Positions 36,100 through 48,211 of a DNA stretch of 64,000 bases are shown piece after piece. Positions within the stretch are counted from its first letter, which is position 1. Every line of letters begins with the position of its first letter. The notes under the pieces are model-generated. The model was given only the letters and a program-made list of their open reading frames with translations, was not told where the DNA came from and made no database searches. The stretch is from Brachypodium distachyon (Eukaryota > Streptophyta > Magnoliopsida > Poales > Poaceae), in contig NC_016133.3 in assembly GCF_000005505.3 (NCBI RefSeq), forward strand, positions 4,650,001 to 4,714,000, read 5' to 3'. A program made the position numbers and the translations under genes.

Positions 36100-37014
36100 A
36101 TGGGGGCGGAGGCGGAGTGCGACAGGATAAAGGGCCCGTGGAGCCCCGAGGAGGACGAGGCGCTGCGGCGCCTGGTGGAGCGGCACGGGGCGCGGAACTG
36201 GACCGCGATCGGGAGAGGGATCCCCGGGCGGTCGGGCAAGTCGTGCCGGCTGCGGTGGTGCAACCAGCTGTCGCCGCAGGTGGAGCGCCGCCCGTTCACG
36301 GCGGAGGAGGACGCGTCCATCCTGCGCGCGCACGCGCGGCTCGGCAACCGCTGGGCCGCCATCGCGCGGCTGCTGCCCGGGCGCACCGACAACGCCGTCA
36401 AGAACCACTGGAACTCGTCGCTCAAGCGCAAGCTCGCCACCGCCACGGCGGCGTGGGAGGGGGACGCTGTTAGCGGCGACGGCAGCGGCAGCGGCGGCGA
36501 GTCCGAGCCGCCGCGGCCGTGCAAGCGCGCCAGCCCCGGCCCTGGCCCCGAGAGCCCGACCGGATCGGACCGCAGCGAGCTCAGCCACGGCAGCGGCCAG
36601 GTCTTCCGGCCCGTGCCGCGCGCGGGCGGGTTCGACGCCATCATCAGCGCGGACGTCGTCAGGCCGCCGCCTCCGCGGCCAGAGGAGGACCCGCTGACGT
36701 CCCTCTCCCTCTCGCTCCCGGGATTGGACCAGGGCTTCCACCACGACAGCGCCCGGAGCCACTTCCAAGAGCTCTCCCCCTCGCCGCGCTCGCCTTCCCC
36801 GCCGCCGGCTCAGCCGGCCTACCCTTTCAGCGGCGATCTGGTGGCGGCCATGCAGGAGATGATCCGCGCGGAGGTGCGCAAGTACATGTCAGGCGTGGGC
36901 CTCCCCGCCGGCTGCGGCACCGGCGCCGTGGGCGAGGCGTGCATCCCGCAGCTCGTCGAGGGCGTCATGCGCGCCGCCGCGGAGAGGGTCGGCGGCGTCG
37001 TGGCCCGCCAGTAA
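36100..37014 (+). CDS. R2R3-MYB transcription factor, subgroup 22 (MYB44-like)
   Basis: Intronless gene for a 304-aa nuclear DNA-binding protein. R2 (from about residue 9, [20 protein letters not shown]) and R3 ([20 protein letters not shown], ending [10 protein letters not shown]) have the regularly spaced tryptophans, with the usual replacement at the first R3 position. Three C-terminal motifs identify subgroup 22, which includes Arabidopsis MYB44/70/73/77, regulators of ABA and stress responses: [11 protein letters not shown], the LxLSL-type TSLSLSLPG repressor-like motif, and [16 protein letters not shown]. Absence of introns is normal for this subgroup. The ATG at 36100 is used; the in-frame codons before it contain no earlier ATG. 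GC content is very high, so long antisense and alternate frames (for example 36034-36768 minus, 36519-37199 plus) are shadows. Confidence 0.95.
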   Translation: MGAEAECDRIKGPWSPEEDEALRRLVERHGARNWTAIGRGIPGRSGKSCRLRWCNQLSPQVERRPFTAEEDASILRAHARLGNRWAAIARLLPGRTDNAVKNHWNSSLKRKLATATAAWEGDAVSGDGSGSGGESEPPRPCKRASPGPGPESPTGSDRSELSHGSGQVFRPVPRAGGFDAIISADVVRPPPPRPEEDPLTSLSLSLPGLDQGFHHDSARSHFQELSPSPRSPSPPPAQPAYPFSGDLVAAMQEMIRAEVRKYMSGVGLPAGCGTGAVGEACIPQLVEGVMRAAAERVGGVVARQ

Positions 37015-40000
37015 AAAAACAACCGACCGTACGCCGGCTCGGCAAAAGCTGTCGCGAACGCGGGCGCCGCATCTCGTCGCCGCCGTGGCTCGCACTGAGA
37101 TCTCGTGTGGTGGTAGCGTTTAGTCGTTTTCAGGTCCTCTGTTGGCGTTCAACATCGGTAGTTTGTTTATTCTTCGTCTGCTCTGAAACAGAGCAGTGAT
37201 GAAGTCGGGATGGGGTAAAGCAAGAAAAAAAGGGCAAGAGAAAACGGAAATGTTTAATTAGCGATGCCCGAGGCTGTCGTTTCTGTACAGGAATGAGATG
37301 ATGGGGACTGGTGATGAGAAATTTGGGCAATCATGTTTCGCCTCTCTTCTCCGTTGAGACGTTGACGATCTAGGTCCCAAAATCGCAAAGCTCCGTGGAT
37401 CGGAACCGCGTGTTGAGCCTACCAAATCACCCAACCGAAAACCTTTTCTATATCCTGCTATAATAATCATCCCTCAGCGTTCCAAAAATATCTAGGGTTC
37501 GTCTAAAATAAAATCTGGTTTCCTTTGCTGATCCAACTGAATTACTACTACAACACCATCGTGGAATCGGAACGCACGCCCAAATCAGTGCGCAACGGAA
37601 CGAGCAGACCGTGGACGTAAGAAGGGAAACCGACAAATTCGGGGAGCGGTTGTGTGGTGATGCAATGCAGCGTAAATGTACGTACCACACGAACGACCCC
37701 ATTCGAAACGGAGCGGTACAGATTGTAGTACAAAGTCGTGGCGGCAGCGACAGTTATGGACTACTGGCTCGTAGTTATACGCTGCTGCAGGACGAGCGGT
37801 AGTGGTGAGTAGCTGTGGCGGCGAATTGGTGGTGACGGGTCAGGAGCGACAGCCCTGACAGTTGGCGATATTTATAGCGGCAGCAGGGGGAGGAGGAATG
37901 CGAGTAGCTCGCTGTTCCCCCTTCACATTTCGTGCAGAACAGTCAAGGAGCTGCGTCCTACTGTACGTTACCTTCAAGTCGATCGCTAATGACAAAGCCT
38001 CGCGACACGCATGTCCAACGCAACACGCTACGGACCATGGGCGAATTACCTTTGATCGGCCAGGAAGAACGAGTTCCCGCTGTTCTCAAAACTGTCGTGA
38101 AACGGAAACCAGCGGGCCGGTCAGCAGGTCCACCTCCCTCGGTAGCCCGTTGTGCGAGCAAGTGCGCGTAGCCGAACCCAAACTGAACCTGGCCGAACTA
38201 CAAACACGATTTGCATCTAGGAGAACGTCGTTCTTTGCGCAAAAAGAAGAAGAAAAAACTTCGTCATTCCAATATTCTACTTATTTGAGCCTCCTTCCAC
38301 TTTGAACTTTCTTACTATTTCTTTTCGAAACGACTTGTGCGCACGCGTTGTGTGTTCTCGCATTGTTTTAGGGGAAGGTAATAATTCATTGATCTTGTTG
38401 AGATATGTGTCGAATATGTGTACGAGTAGGATTACAGTTGGACTTGAATTAGCGGAGGCTTTGGTGTTGGAGTCGAACACGTATAACCCAGTGTAGCCCA
38501 AAGAGACAATTACAACATAATAACAATATGCTCGTAGGGAGCCGGCGGCTTGTGCCGGCGCCTAGGGTGGCCAGTGTTGCGGTATTATGGGGGAGGAGCG
38601 CCCGTAGTCATGCCTCGGGGATGTAGGATTCAGCCAAACCTTGTTAATAAATATCGTGTCTCAGTGTCATCCTTGATCGTGCATTCGTCGGATTTCGTAA
38701 CAGGTCCGAAAACGCTCGGCGTCCTGCTACAATTAACCGCTATGTGTTGTCGTGCTATTTTCAGGACATGTGCCATACGAGATGGCTTTCGAGAGCAGTC
38801 GCGCAGCGTGAGCTCTACCTGGGGTAGGAGACAGTGACAGAGATTTACGCATGGAGATAAAGACCTACGTCATGCCTTCGTTTGTACGAAGATGCGGCTT
38901 CTCCAGAAAACTATAGGTGAGGACGGCTCTAGGAGAAGCCGGTTCTAGAAACCGAAAAGATCGCAGCCATATTAGTTACAATGTGTCTTGCCCCCTTAGG
39001 GCCGATTATAGCCGGGCTTCATATAGACAGCCGATTAGGAATTTAAGTCCTATAGTGATGTAGCCAAGCTTCCTTCCCCATAAGGAGGCTTGTAAGTCTC
39101 CAACATGGACTCTCGTAGACTCAGGATTCGGTTTGTGTTCTGGCCTAGCACCGTCCGTTCAGCAAGCTTGTTCGTGAGCATACCCGGTTGGTCCCTCATC
39201 ACCGTCTTTGAAGAATTATGAGCATATAGAATCCCTCCTTTCATGGCCACACCCTGAAGCCTTTCGGCTGGATTCTTGCGGGCGGCTCGGGCAAAGTGAC
39301 CTAAACGTTGCCAACAGTGGTGGCAAGGCTTTTCCTTTTGTCTTGGCTCGGTGGGCTCGTGGTTTGACAGTTGGGCTTGCGCAACACCTCTAGGGGCTCT
39401 CCTCTTTCCACAGTCACAAATCCGGCACGGATCTTCTCTTTGCAGGCGTGGGTGCAGTGTTCCCCTCGCGCGGTAGGGTGGGCTGTGGTGCTCCTAGGGC
39501 AATGGCTGGCAGCGGGCTCCATGGCGATAGCCAAAGTTGGTCCTATCTGTTCCCACAGGCTCGTGTCACAGTTTCTGGTTGCCCGACGGTGGTTCCTTAG
39601 AGTCTTGGTGTTAGGTGGGCTGAGGAAAGTGGCGGTTGGCCTTGCTTGTGGGGAATTTCGCATTTGTGGTTTGGACAGTGCGGACCCGTGATTGTGGTTA
39701 TGTTGGCACCACTCCTCTGTCGGTGTGCGTGGGGGTGGCGAAACTTGTCGCTGCGAGAGTTGTGCTCTCACTTTGGCCATAGCCAATGATGGCGGCATCC
39801 GCGGGCGTTGTTCACCTCCTTGGAGGCATTGTTGTGGACTTGTGCTCCTCTCATCTTCGTGTTGTCCGAGCTCCGAGGGAAACCTCAAGATGTAGGCCCC
39901 CTTGGATCGAGTGGTGATGGTGTACTTGGGTACCGCAATGACATGTTCAATTGCTACCGGTCTCGGGGGGTTGGTGGTGGTGGGGGGGGGGGGGGCAATG

Positions 40001-41274
40001 GTTCATTGGCTGGCGCGACGTCTTGTGTTGCAATGATCATGGTGTTGAGTGATGCTAGGTCGTGTTGGGTTTCGGTAGTCAGCCCTCCCGCGTGTCTAAT
40101 TATTTTTTTCTCCAGCGTAGTTCGTCGTCAAAGTTGGAGTTGTCTTGCCGCTCACGTGTTTGGCATGGACCAATGTGAGCTTCGATGCAGCTGTTTCCAG
40201 TAGATGGTCGTCTTCGTCAAAGTAGGAGTATGTATTGGTAGCCATGATGTATGATGACAATTGCGAGCAAAATCGACGGTTATCTTCTTCGTGGTGTCAT
40301 GTGTGGAGTATATATATTGATAGTCAGATTGGCCAGTGATTTCGGATGTGCGGTCGTGCTTTACGACGGTATTTTGTTAAACATGATGTAACTATTTTCG
40401 CATGATTTCTCACTAATTAACTGGACAGTTCTCTGCATGTGAGTTACTCCTAATAGACAGAGGACCCCGGGACTTCGTTTTTGAAAGCAGCATGGATGGT
40501 GGAAAAAAAGAGAGTCATTTCTCCCAAATCTCAGTCAATCCCGCTACATGCACACACCATATTCTTTTACGGAGTAGTTTATGTTCTTGGTCACTTGCTG
40601 ACAGTCCGAATCCACCTGAACCTCGGGGATATTGGGTCGAAGGCGAATGAGAGGGCTTCTCTACACGCAACCGCAACCGCCTCCAGTGTCGAGGATATTG
40701 TGTTGTGTCTCCCTTCTGGAGGCATCGTTCTGGTATGCTCGGCCTGACGTTAAATCAAGGCCTGGCCAGGACAGGCCCAGAGGACCTGGTTGTCAGGTTG
40801 AGCAGAACTGCAAGGCCCAGTTAATTTGGAGCGCTATGCCCGTGACTCCTGACATATCATCAAATTCATTGTTCTAGTTTCTCAAAAAAAAATCAAATTC
40901 ATTGTTCTAAAAAAAATCACCACATCAGTGCGTTGCGTGCGCGACGTAGAAGCACAATTGCAAATGTGCATACCCTCAGTTTCTCAAACAATTCTACTCC
41001 AGTATGCTTTTCCCCCCTGAATCCAACACAAGATGAAAGCAAGGTTGACAACCCAATATCGTTATTAAGGCCCAGTTTACATCGAACATCCATTTGAAAG
41101 GAAACAAAAGACAGGCACACGCAGAAATACGCGTCAATTTTCACAGCTCACAAGCTTGCCCACGGCCCACGCACTGCATCAAAGTTCAGGAACCCGTGAC
41201 AGGTACACTCTCATAGCACGCACGCACGCACTCTACCTAGCTCCGTCCGCCGGCTCGTCAAGACGACCGATCGA
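37015..41274. other. MYB-CAD intergenic region
   Basis: The first ~250 bp are probably the MYB 3' UTR. The rest has no gene I can support. A decayed retroelement-like frame at 39240-39890 is listed separately. A G run occurs near 39981-39995. The sequence around 40860-40915 has a short tandem duplication of TCAAATTCATTGTTCTA. Confidence 0.5.
39240..39888 (-). mobile_element. Possible degenerate gag-like retroelement fragment
   Basis: A 195-codon open frame (39301-39888, minus) is rich in Pro, Ser, Arg and His. In an adjacent frame just past its end the translation reads CHHCWQRLGHFARAARKNP, resembling the CCHC zinc knuckle of plant gag-type proteins, with one extra residue and the last Cys missing. 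No reverse transcriptase, integrase or LTRs are found, so this is weak. Confidence 0.25.
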
Positions 41275-44200
41275 TCAGGCGGCATCCTCGATCTTGCTCC
41301 CGGCGACGTCGACGACGAAGCGGTAGCGCACGTCGTTGCGCTCGAGCCTCTCGAGCGCCTCGTTGAGGTAGTCCATCTTGACGACCTCGATCTGAGAAGT
41401 AAGCCCTTTCTCGACGCAGAACTTGAGCACCTCCTCCGTCTCCTCCATGCTCCCGATGAAGCTCCCCGTGATGGACTTCCTCCCGAGCATCACCATGGGG
41501 GACACGAAGCTGAGCGGCTCCCCGATGACGCCCATCAGGACAAGCTTCCCGTCCATCTTGAGCAGCGACAGGTAAGGCTCCAGCGGGTGCTTCACGGGGA
41601 CGGTGTCGATGACGTAGTCCAGCGAGTCGGCGGCCGCCGCCATCTGGTCGGCGTCGGAGCTGACGAGGTACGCGTCGGCGCCCAGGTCGTCCATGGCCTC
41701 GGCCCGCTTCTTGCCCGACGAGGAGATGACGGTCACGTGGTGGCCCATGGACTTGGCCACCTTCACGCCCATGTGGCCCACGCCGCCCAGGCCCAGGATG
41801 CCGCCCCGGAGGCCCGGGGACATCAGCCCGAAGTGCTTCAGCGGGCTGTACACCGTCACCCCCGCGCACAGCAGCGGCGCCGCCTGCTCCGGCGCCAGCC
41901 CCGCCGGGATCCTCACCACGAACCTGCAAGCACGCAAAATTGACCACGGTCTCAACTTTACCTTTCACACAACCAATACTTTGCTTACTCCTTCCGACCA
42001 ATAAATGATGTCTCGAGTTTGTTAAAATTTAGATGTATTTAAACGTGACTTGTTGCATGAAGCATTCAAGTTTAATCAAAATTGAGAGATCTTTTGTTAG
42101 ATGAAGGAAGTGCTGGCTCCAAATTGCACACGGTCAAGTTAACCTTTCGTACGTACAACCAATCTTTTACCAGCTCCAATAGTCCAGTTGCCCATTTCCG
42201 TGTCATGGCAACGTAAGTTTACCAACCAACTCACCAACTAAGACGTCAAGTGCCATATATCATACTCATCGTGTCATCGATGTGGAAAACAAACTGCATG
42301 CGCACAAGCAGAGTCCTCCCAACAGACATCAGCCAGTGGACAGTGGAGTAGGTGAAGAATTCTTCCGCGGCAGCTTTTCTAGATGGATTGGACTTCGAAA
42401 AAGTCCGGCCAACTCTCGTCCGTTCAAACTTGCACGTCTGAGACCGACGTTGTGCAACACAGTGATTTTTCGCTAGCAAGTCAGGACAAGAGTGTATAGT
42501 GAGTGGACTCACTTCTGGTCGACGACCATGGCGGAGGAGAAGCCGCCCTGCGTGGGGCGGCCGTCGGTGTAGACGTCGTTGTAGGACCAGATCCTCTTGT
42601 TGCAGTACTGCTCCACGCTGGCCTTGCACGGCCGGCACTCGCGGCAGCAACCCACGATCACACCGACGCCCACCACGTCGCCGGCCGAGTACTTGCTCAC
42701 CTCGCCGCCGACCTCCACCACCTCGCCCACCACTTCATGCCTGAAATTTTCCAGCAAGAATTGCTAATCCTACTGATTGTGCCTTGACATGAATTAGGTT
42801 AACTTTTGATGGAGTCTTCTTTACACGTGTTGTTAAAACTGATGATGGCAAGTTCTCTGAGTAAAGTAGTATTCTCTACCTACCGTGGCAGGAAAAGGGA
42901 CAAGAGAAAAGCTGACAAAAGTGGTGCGTTATCTTGTTCTGTCCCAGAGGCAACAATGAGTATTGCGATCGACTAACAGGTCGTACATATATATCTCCAG
43001 TTTTACCCAGCAATTAATTAAGAGGTTTGTTTATGTTGAGCGGGAAATGGTCTGATTTGATCTCGATTCGCGTCGATGTGCTTACCCGGGAACCATGGGG
43101 TACTTGGAAGCGCCAAGGTGGTTCTTGGCCTGGTGGATGTCCGTGTGGCAGATGCCGCAGTACAGAACTTTCACCAGCACATCTTCAGGGCCTGTCTTCC
43201 TGTTGCGATCACCACACGGCAAAAAATGAAATGAAACGAGATTAGTTCTTGTTCAATATGCTTGTTAAAAATTTCCTTGCATAGAATACATGCAAGCGTT
43301 CTACAGCTAGTAAAAAAAGATTACTTCCTTCGTGTCATATTAAATTAAATGATTCAAATTTGTCAAATATGAATATAGCTATATCAAAAAACGTATATAT
43401 ATATATGTAATTGGATAGGGAGAAAAAAAGCACAAATAATTTTCGCTTTGGAAATGGTTTGCGCTGCAGTGCTGCACCAGATACCGTTCACACGCATGCG
43501 CAAGCCACTTGAGAGGAACGAGCAGAGGATGCATCATGCACGCGTACCATGCATGCACACAACAAACAACTGGTACACGGCGATGAAAGACACATCCTCC
43601 AAAGAATAAAGGCCTTATCGTAGTACTGTTGCTAAGGTGTCTTTAAGTCTTTTCTGTTGTGTTGGAAAGCAACTTTGCGACAATAATTTCGAGTGCCATG
43701 CATAATTTCTGGGTACGACGCTACGCAGGGGCCCTTCTTACCGCGAGTCTCTACAACATCTCATCACATGGCGCGACTTTACGGTCAATAATTTCTGAGT
43801 ACCTCGCAAGTAAAGACTCTGATCTTTCTGCCCATTGCATGCTGCGAAAAGCAGAGCAGGGCAAAAAACGGAAGCGAAGCGCGAAGCCAATTTTACAAGA
43901 CATGTTATTCTTTTTTTTTTATTCTGCCGATTCCGTGTATCAGTTATGATAGGCTCTGCCTGCAGACTCGACAATCGTGGAACGATGTCTCTGTTTGGAG
44001 ACGTAGTTAGCAGCCACGAGAAATAGACGCTGCCAGGCTAATTTTTCACCTACCGTGTGGTTTTTACGGCGGTGTCACGTACACGACTTCAATGTGTTTT
44101 CCTATAGGAAAATAATTTTATTTTCTAGAATAAACACAAAGAAAACGCGGTGAATTAATTAGGTGCGAGCAAAAAGCCTGATTCATGAGTAGTACCATCT

Positions 44201-44810
44201 CCTCTGGTGCTCTTTGCGTCTCGAGTACTCCCGACGGGGTGCGCTGTCTTTTTTTAATTCTTGTAATCATTACCAGTAAAAGCTTACCATACTTAAATTT
44301 GACCGTGTATACGTTTTCTTCTTCTTCTACTACTTCTAGTTTTGAGCTGTACTTAAGCGCAGCTGTATCATTACCCTGCGAACGTCCGAAAATTGGTGTA
44401 CTAGCGTACATCTGTGCAGCCGGCCGGCGTGCGTTACCGCTCAGTACTACTACCCCACACCACGGCTAAAGTGCTGCTGCGCCGTTCGTCGTGCGGCTAT
44501 TGGGCAGGACAATGGAAATTAAAGCAAACTCGACAGTTTTTGTCCCCAGAGAGACCCATATTGGCCAATCGAGTTTTTACGCATATACCGCACCAGATTA
44601 TGGTCGAAAATAAACGACACAAGCATGCATGCAACCGGCCGGGCCGGCAAGAACACGACCGGCGTGAGATCGGTTACGAAAAGCGGGAGCGGGCGAGGGG
44701 ATTAAGATTAAGATTAACCTGAGGGTGTAGGTGTAGGGGGAGAGGTGGCCGTCGGCGTCCCTGGCGGCCCAGCCGGTGACCGTCCGCTCCTCGGAGGCGA
44801 TGCTGCCCAT
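41275..44810 (-). CDS. CAD: Cinnamyl alcohol dehydrogenase (bona fide class I CAD)
   Basis: NADPH-dependent zinc alcohol dehydrogenase catalysing the last step of monolignol synthesis, reduction of coniferyl, sinapyl and p-coumaryl aldehydes; cytosolic. Four exons: 44719-44810, 43086-43199, 42513-42740, 41275-41923; phases agree and total 1083 nt (360 aa). Catalytic zinc ligands are C48 ([11 protein letters not shown]), H70-E71 (GHEVVGEV) and C164 ([18 protein letters not shown]). Structural zinc ligands are C101, C104, C107 and C115 ([17 protein letters not shown]). The Rossmann motif GLGGVGHMG starts at residue 189. The SSSGKK segment near 212-217 is typical of NADP(H)-using CADs. The protein starts [18 protein letters not shown], as in grass CAD2-type enzymes, and ends [13 protein letters not shown]. 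No lesion is seen. Introns 2 and 3 carry short Stowaway-like remnants. A TATATA box lies ~140 bp upstream. Confidence 0.97.
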
Positions 44811-44946
44811 TCTATCCTCTCCTCTGTCAACCGAGCGGAGAACGGCGAGAGAACCGAGAGATGAGAGTAGAAAGCGCTGGATTTGGGAGTAGGCGATCTC
44901 TCTCGGCTCTCTTGGGTGCTCGTACTGTGGTGGGCTGGGGAGAGCA

Positions 44947-44954
44947 ATATATAG
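44947..44954 (-). promoter_or_regulatory. TATA box of the CAD gene
   Basis: On the minus strand CTATATATTG lies about 140 bp upstream of the CAD start codon, a normal distance when a ~100-nt 5' UTR is allowed for. Confidence 0.6.
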
Positions 44955-46822
44955 GGAAAGTTCCGGAGGGGATCAAGCCGTGACGGTGCGCCAAAACTGA
45001 CTGCCAGCGGCAGCCGTGATCAGGTGGGGCGCGTTTTCTATCATTGTGCGGCTGGATCTTCTGTGGCTAGCTTAAGCTTTTCTTTTTTAGTGCAGAGGAT
45101 GAAAAAAAAATATCATCTCAGCCTGTGTGTGGAAGTTGTCGTGGGATCAGATATTCACATCTCGCTCGATTGCCCGGAGGTGGAAATTGATCCCGCGAAT
45201 TATGTTGTTGTATTCATGTCCTTCTTATTAGTAGCAGATTTGATTTTCAAACAGTTTGGATGCGCAATTTATATTCGAGAATTAATTTGGCCCTCTCCTC
45301 TTGTGTACAAGAGAGGCCAAGCTAAGGGAGGATATGTTAACAAGTGGAAATATGAAATGCGAGCACGTAACCGAAGGTGTGTTAAGCTCTTTCATCGGCC
45401 CCGCTCGTTGGTATATGCTAATTGCTACGTCAAGTCAAGATGATCATCGTCGAATGGGAGCAGGTGATGTATTTGTTTGGTAGAAGGACTAGGACATGAT
45501 CTAACGAGGTCATCGCAACCAACCATGGGCGCCAATAGGAGTGCATCGTCCGATGTGACATCTAATCATCGTCAAACTAGTTGCGGATATTGAAAGGACC
45601 AAACATAAATGTAAGGATGGGAATGTAGCACTATTTTTCTTCCTTCCGAGAGTAGATAAGAGTGCGATTTGTTAAGAATATCGTGTGCTGCCCATCTATG
45701 TAAACTTATTGATGCATCGTAACATGTAGTGTCTTTGTTGTTAAAGTACACCTTTAGCATGATGTACTTGCAATAGGAACAAAAATGTCTTAATGCGTGA
45801 ACTTTTGTTAAAGCAAGAGTCTAGAAAGCAGCTCAATCTACAAAATAAAATGACTATTTTTTCTGCCCAATCCGCTAGAGAAAAATTGGATAAAACCGTT
45901 ACAACGCTTGTTCGAGACCGCAAGCCATTAAACATTTTTGCTACGCGACCCGCAACCTCCGACGAGATTACCTCTTTTGCTGCCGGCCAACCTATTACTC
46001 TGCCTGCAACCACGATTATGACAACTTAGCATGCACTGTCCATACAATCAGGCCAGAGACATGCGTACGTACATCCGCCAAAACTACTCAGCATCACTCC
46101 ACTCATTCCGGACAACATCAACACGCAACAACTGTAGAATCTTCAGAAGTCAGCGATTCTCGCTCGGGAGCAGCTAGAGCTAGACAGCGGCCCCCAGCCA
46201 CAAAATAAACTCAGCCCGGGGTCACCGTCGTCGGGTAGAAGATCCCCGGCCGCGGGAGGAAGGAAAAAAGGGCGCCCGCACGAAAGTAACCTGGCACTTG
46301 GGAAGTGGATTAGAAAAGGACGTGGGGGTTGTTGGAGGGCGCGGGGTAGGTGGCGATGGGGAATTTCCTGGGTTTGGGGTTTTTCTGGGGTTTTCCATGT
46401 CAAGGCACGCCAAAACTCACCTACCGCTGCTGCGGACACATTTGTTCGGCAAAGACAAAAATGAAGCGTCCTTCTTTCTGTTCAGACAACGGGAGAAACG
46501 AAACCCCAGCATGCACCGTATCTGCAGGTTGCTTGCCTACTCCCGAAAGAGAGAGCTTCTACTTTCAACGGGAAAAAAAATCGTAAGTAAAGTGCGTATC
46601 GGTTTCTGATGGTCTCTATCGGTAGGTGAAAACATCACAATTTCTTTCTTGCCGGTCTGATTTTGATCGCTGCTACAGTACCAACCAGCATGGCGCTGCG
46701 CGTCCAATTACAATGCAGCAATGACGCCGGGAAATTTGAGTACTAGGCCCATTAGTTTTCAGGCCCAGTGCAATTCCCGCGGGTGGTGTGATCGGTGCTG
46801 GTGGTCTGGTATCTTTCTCCAA

Positions 46823-47632
46823 GGCCATGTTTGACACTAGAATTTTTATGGGTTTTTTATCTAGTGTTTTGGGTGAAAACATCCTTATCACCAAAAACAC
46901 TTATATTCAACCCCTGCTAAAAAACACACTTCTTTCCACCCAATTCCCTTCTCCGCCATAATTCTCAGCGTTTGGCACAAGTGTTTTATTTACAGCAAAA
47001 TACACGGCCTCCAGAATCCACTATCCATATCGAGAGACAGAGAGAGGGAGAAAGCCATTACTTCTGGGATCCGGCTGACAACCACGGAAGAAACGGCCTC
47101 CGTCGCCTGGAGCATTGGTGCCGTCACAGGAGGGAAGTAATGCAGCAGACAGGAGATGGGACAACCATGGAGGCATGGAGGCTTGACGGAGCCCCGTTCC
47201 TGCCGTCGCTGAAACAGATCTCGACCACGCCAATGCCGCCGCCGCCGCCGCCGCGTCATCTCCTTTCTCATCCTCTTGATCTTCCATCCCCATGCCCCTG
47301 CCAGCCGGCGGCTTCCGGAACGACACCTGCCCCATGACCTGAACTTGTGCTTCTCCTCGCCGCCACTGCTAGTGCCGCAGGACGCCGCGACCGCCTGATC
47401 CGGCGCTCCCGCTCGATGAGGTTGCACACGCGGCCGATGGCCGAGGAGGATGGGGAGAACGCCGCGGCGCAGGAGCAGGGCAGAGGCGGAGGACTTTTGT
47501 TGGTTTTTTAGGGTTTTTGCTCGCCGAAACCGGCCTGCCAAACGGCCCGAACGTGGTCTCTCGTGTTTTCGGTTTGGGCCGGGCTAAAACACGAGACATG
47601 ACTAGAAAAACCTGGCTGCCAAACAGGCCCTT
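46823..47632. mobile_element. Non-autonomous DNA transposon with TGTTTGG-type ends
   Basis: Left end: GGCCATGTTTGACACTAG, then AATTTTT. The right end is the complement of GGGCCTGTTTGGCAGCCAG, then GTTTTTC. The ~25-bp inverted ends are imperfect. The interior (47000-47470) is GC-rich and contains a (GCC)n run near 47233, unlike the AT-rich ends, as if host sequence had been captured. The ends resemble the 300-bp MITE at 11797-12096. No target duplication was found. Confidence 0.5.
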
Positions 47633-47890
47633 AAAGTTGAATCGAATGCACGAGCAATCGAGCATTAGTGAAGGCGATCCGAAGCTATGCGTATAACTAG
47701 CCGGTTGTGGCCTCGTGGGCGGATGTGAGTTGGGTGGTAAGGAGTGAGGTGGAGAAGGAAGCATGGCAAAATGTTTCTGAAATCAAATGGTAAGACATCA
47801 ATGCAATCTGATCTGCGCATTCAATGTAATGAATCGGAACATAACTTTTTTTTTGAAACTCTATTGCTACCCCTCCACGCTTATTATGTA

Positions 47891-48096
47891 CTGACTCCGT
47901 TCCAAAACACAACTCATATAGATTTTTCTTATTTGTTTCAAAGCACACCTCATTTTTCTCATGGTACCTGCACCCGGCCAATAACTACTCACATCCATTT
48001 ATTATTAATTCAATATGAGTGGTCAGGCACTAGAAACGAGAGCTGCATTGGTCCAAGTACACAAATCTATATGAGTTGTGTTTTGGAATGTAGGGA
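47891..48096. repeat. MITE with long inverted repeats
   Basis: The left arm CCAAAACACAACTCATATAG, continuing ATTT, pairs with AAATCTATATGAGTTGTG and TTTTGG on the right, about 28 bp of nearly perfect complementarity. The left end, CTGACTCCGTTCC after TA, is Stowaway-like. Confidence 0.7.
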
Positions 48097-48120
48097 ATAT
48101 CGGAAGGAGACAAGTTTGTA

Positions 48121-48211
48121 CTCCCTTCGATCCATAATAAATGTATTGTATTTAGTACAAAGTTGTATTAACGTTCTACTAAATTCTAGACACTTTTTAT
48201 GGATCAGAGAG
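48121..48211. repeat. Small Stowaway MITE
   Basis: The 91-bp element runs from CTCCCTTCGATCCATAATAA to TTTTATGGATCAGAGAG and is flanked by TA on both sides (48119-48120, 48212-48213). Confidence 0.75.

Noticed and set aside
36034..36768. Long minus-strand open frame over the MYB gene (also 36519-37199 plus)
   Set aside because: Both lie over the GC-rich MYB coding sequence in other frames and show only Arg/Ala/Pro-rich translations, so they are compositional shadows.
45793..46029. 78-codon plus-strand frame with moderate composition
   Set aside because: Looked protein-like but matches no family I know and is overlapped by a 90-codon frame on the opposite strand.
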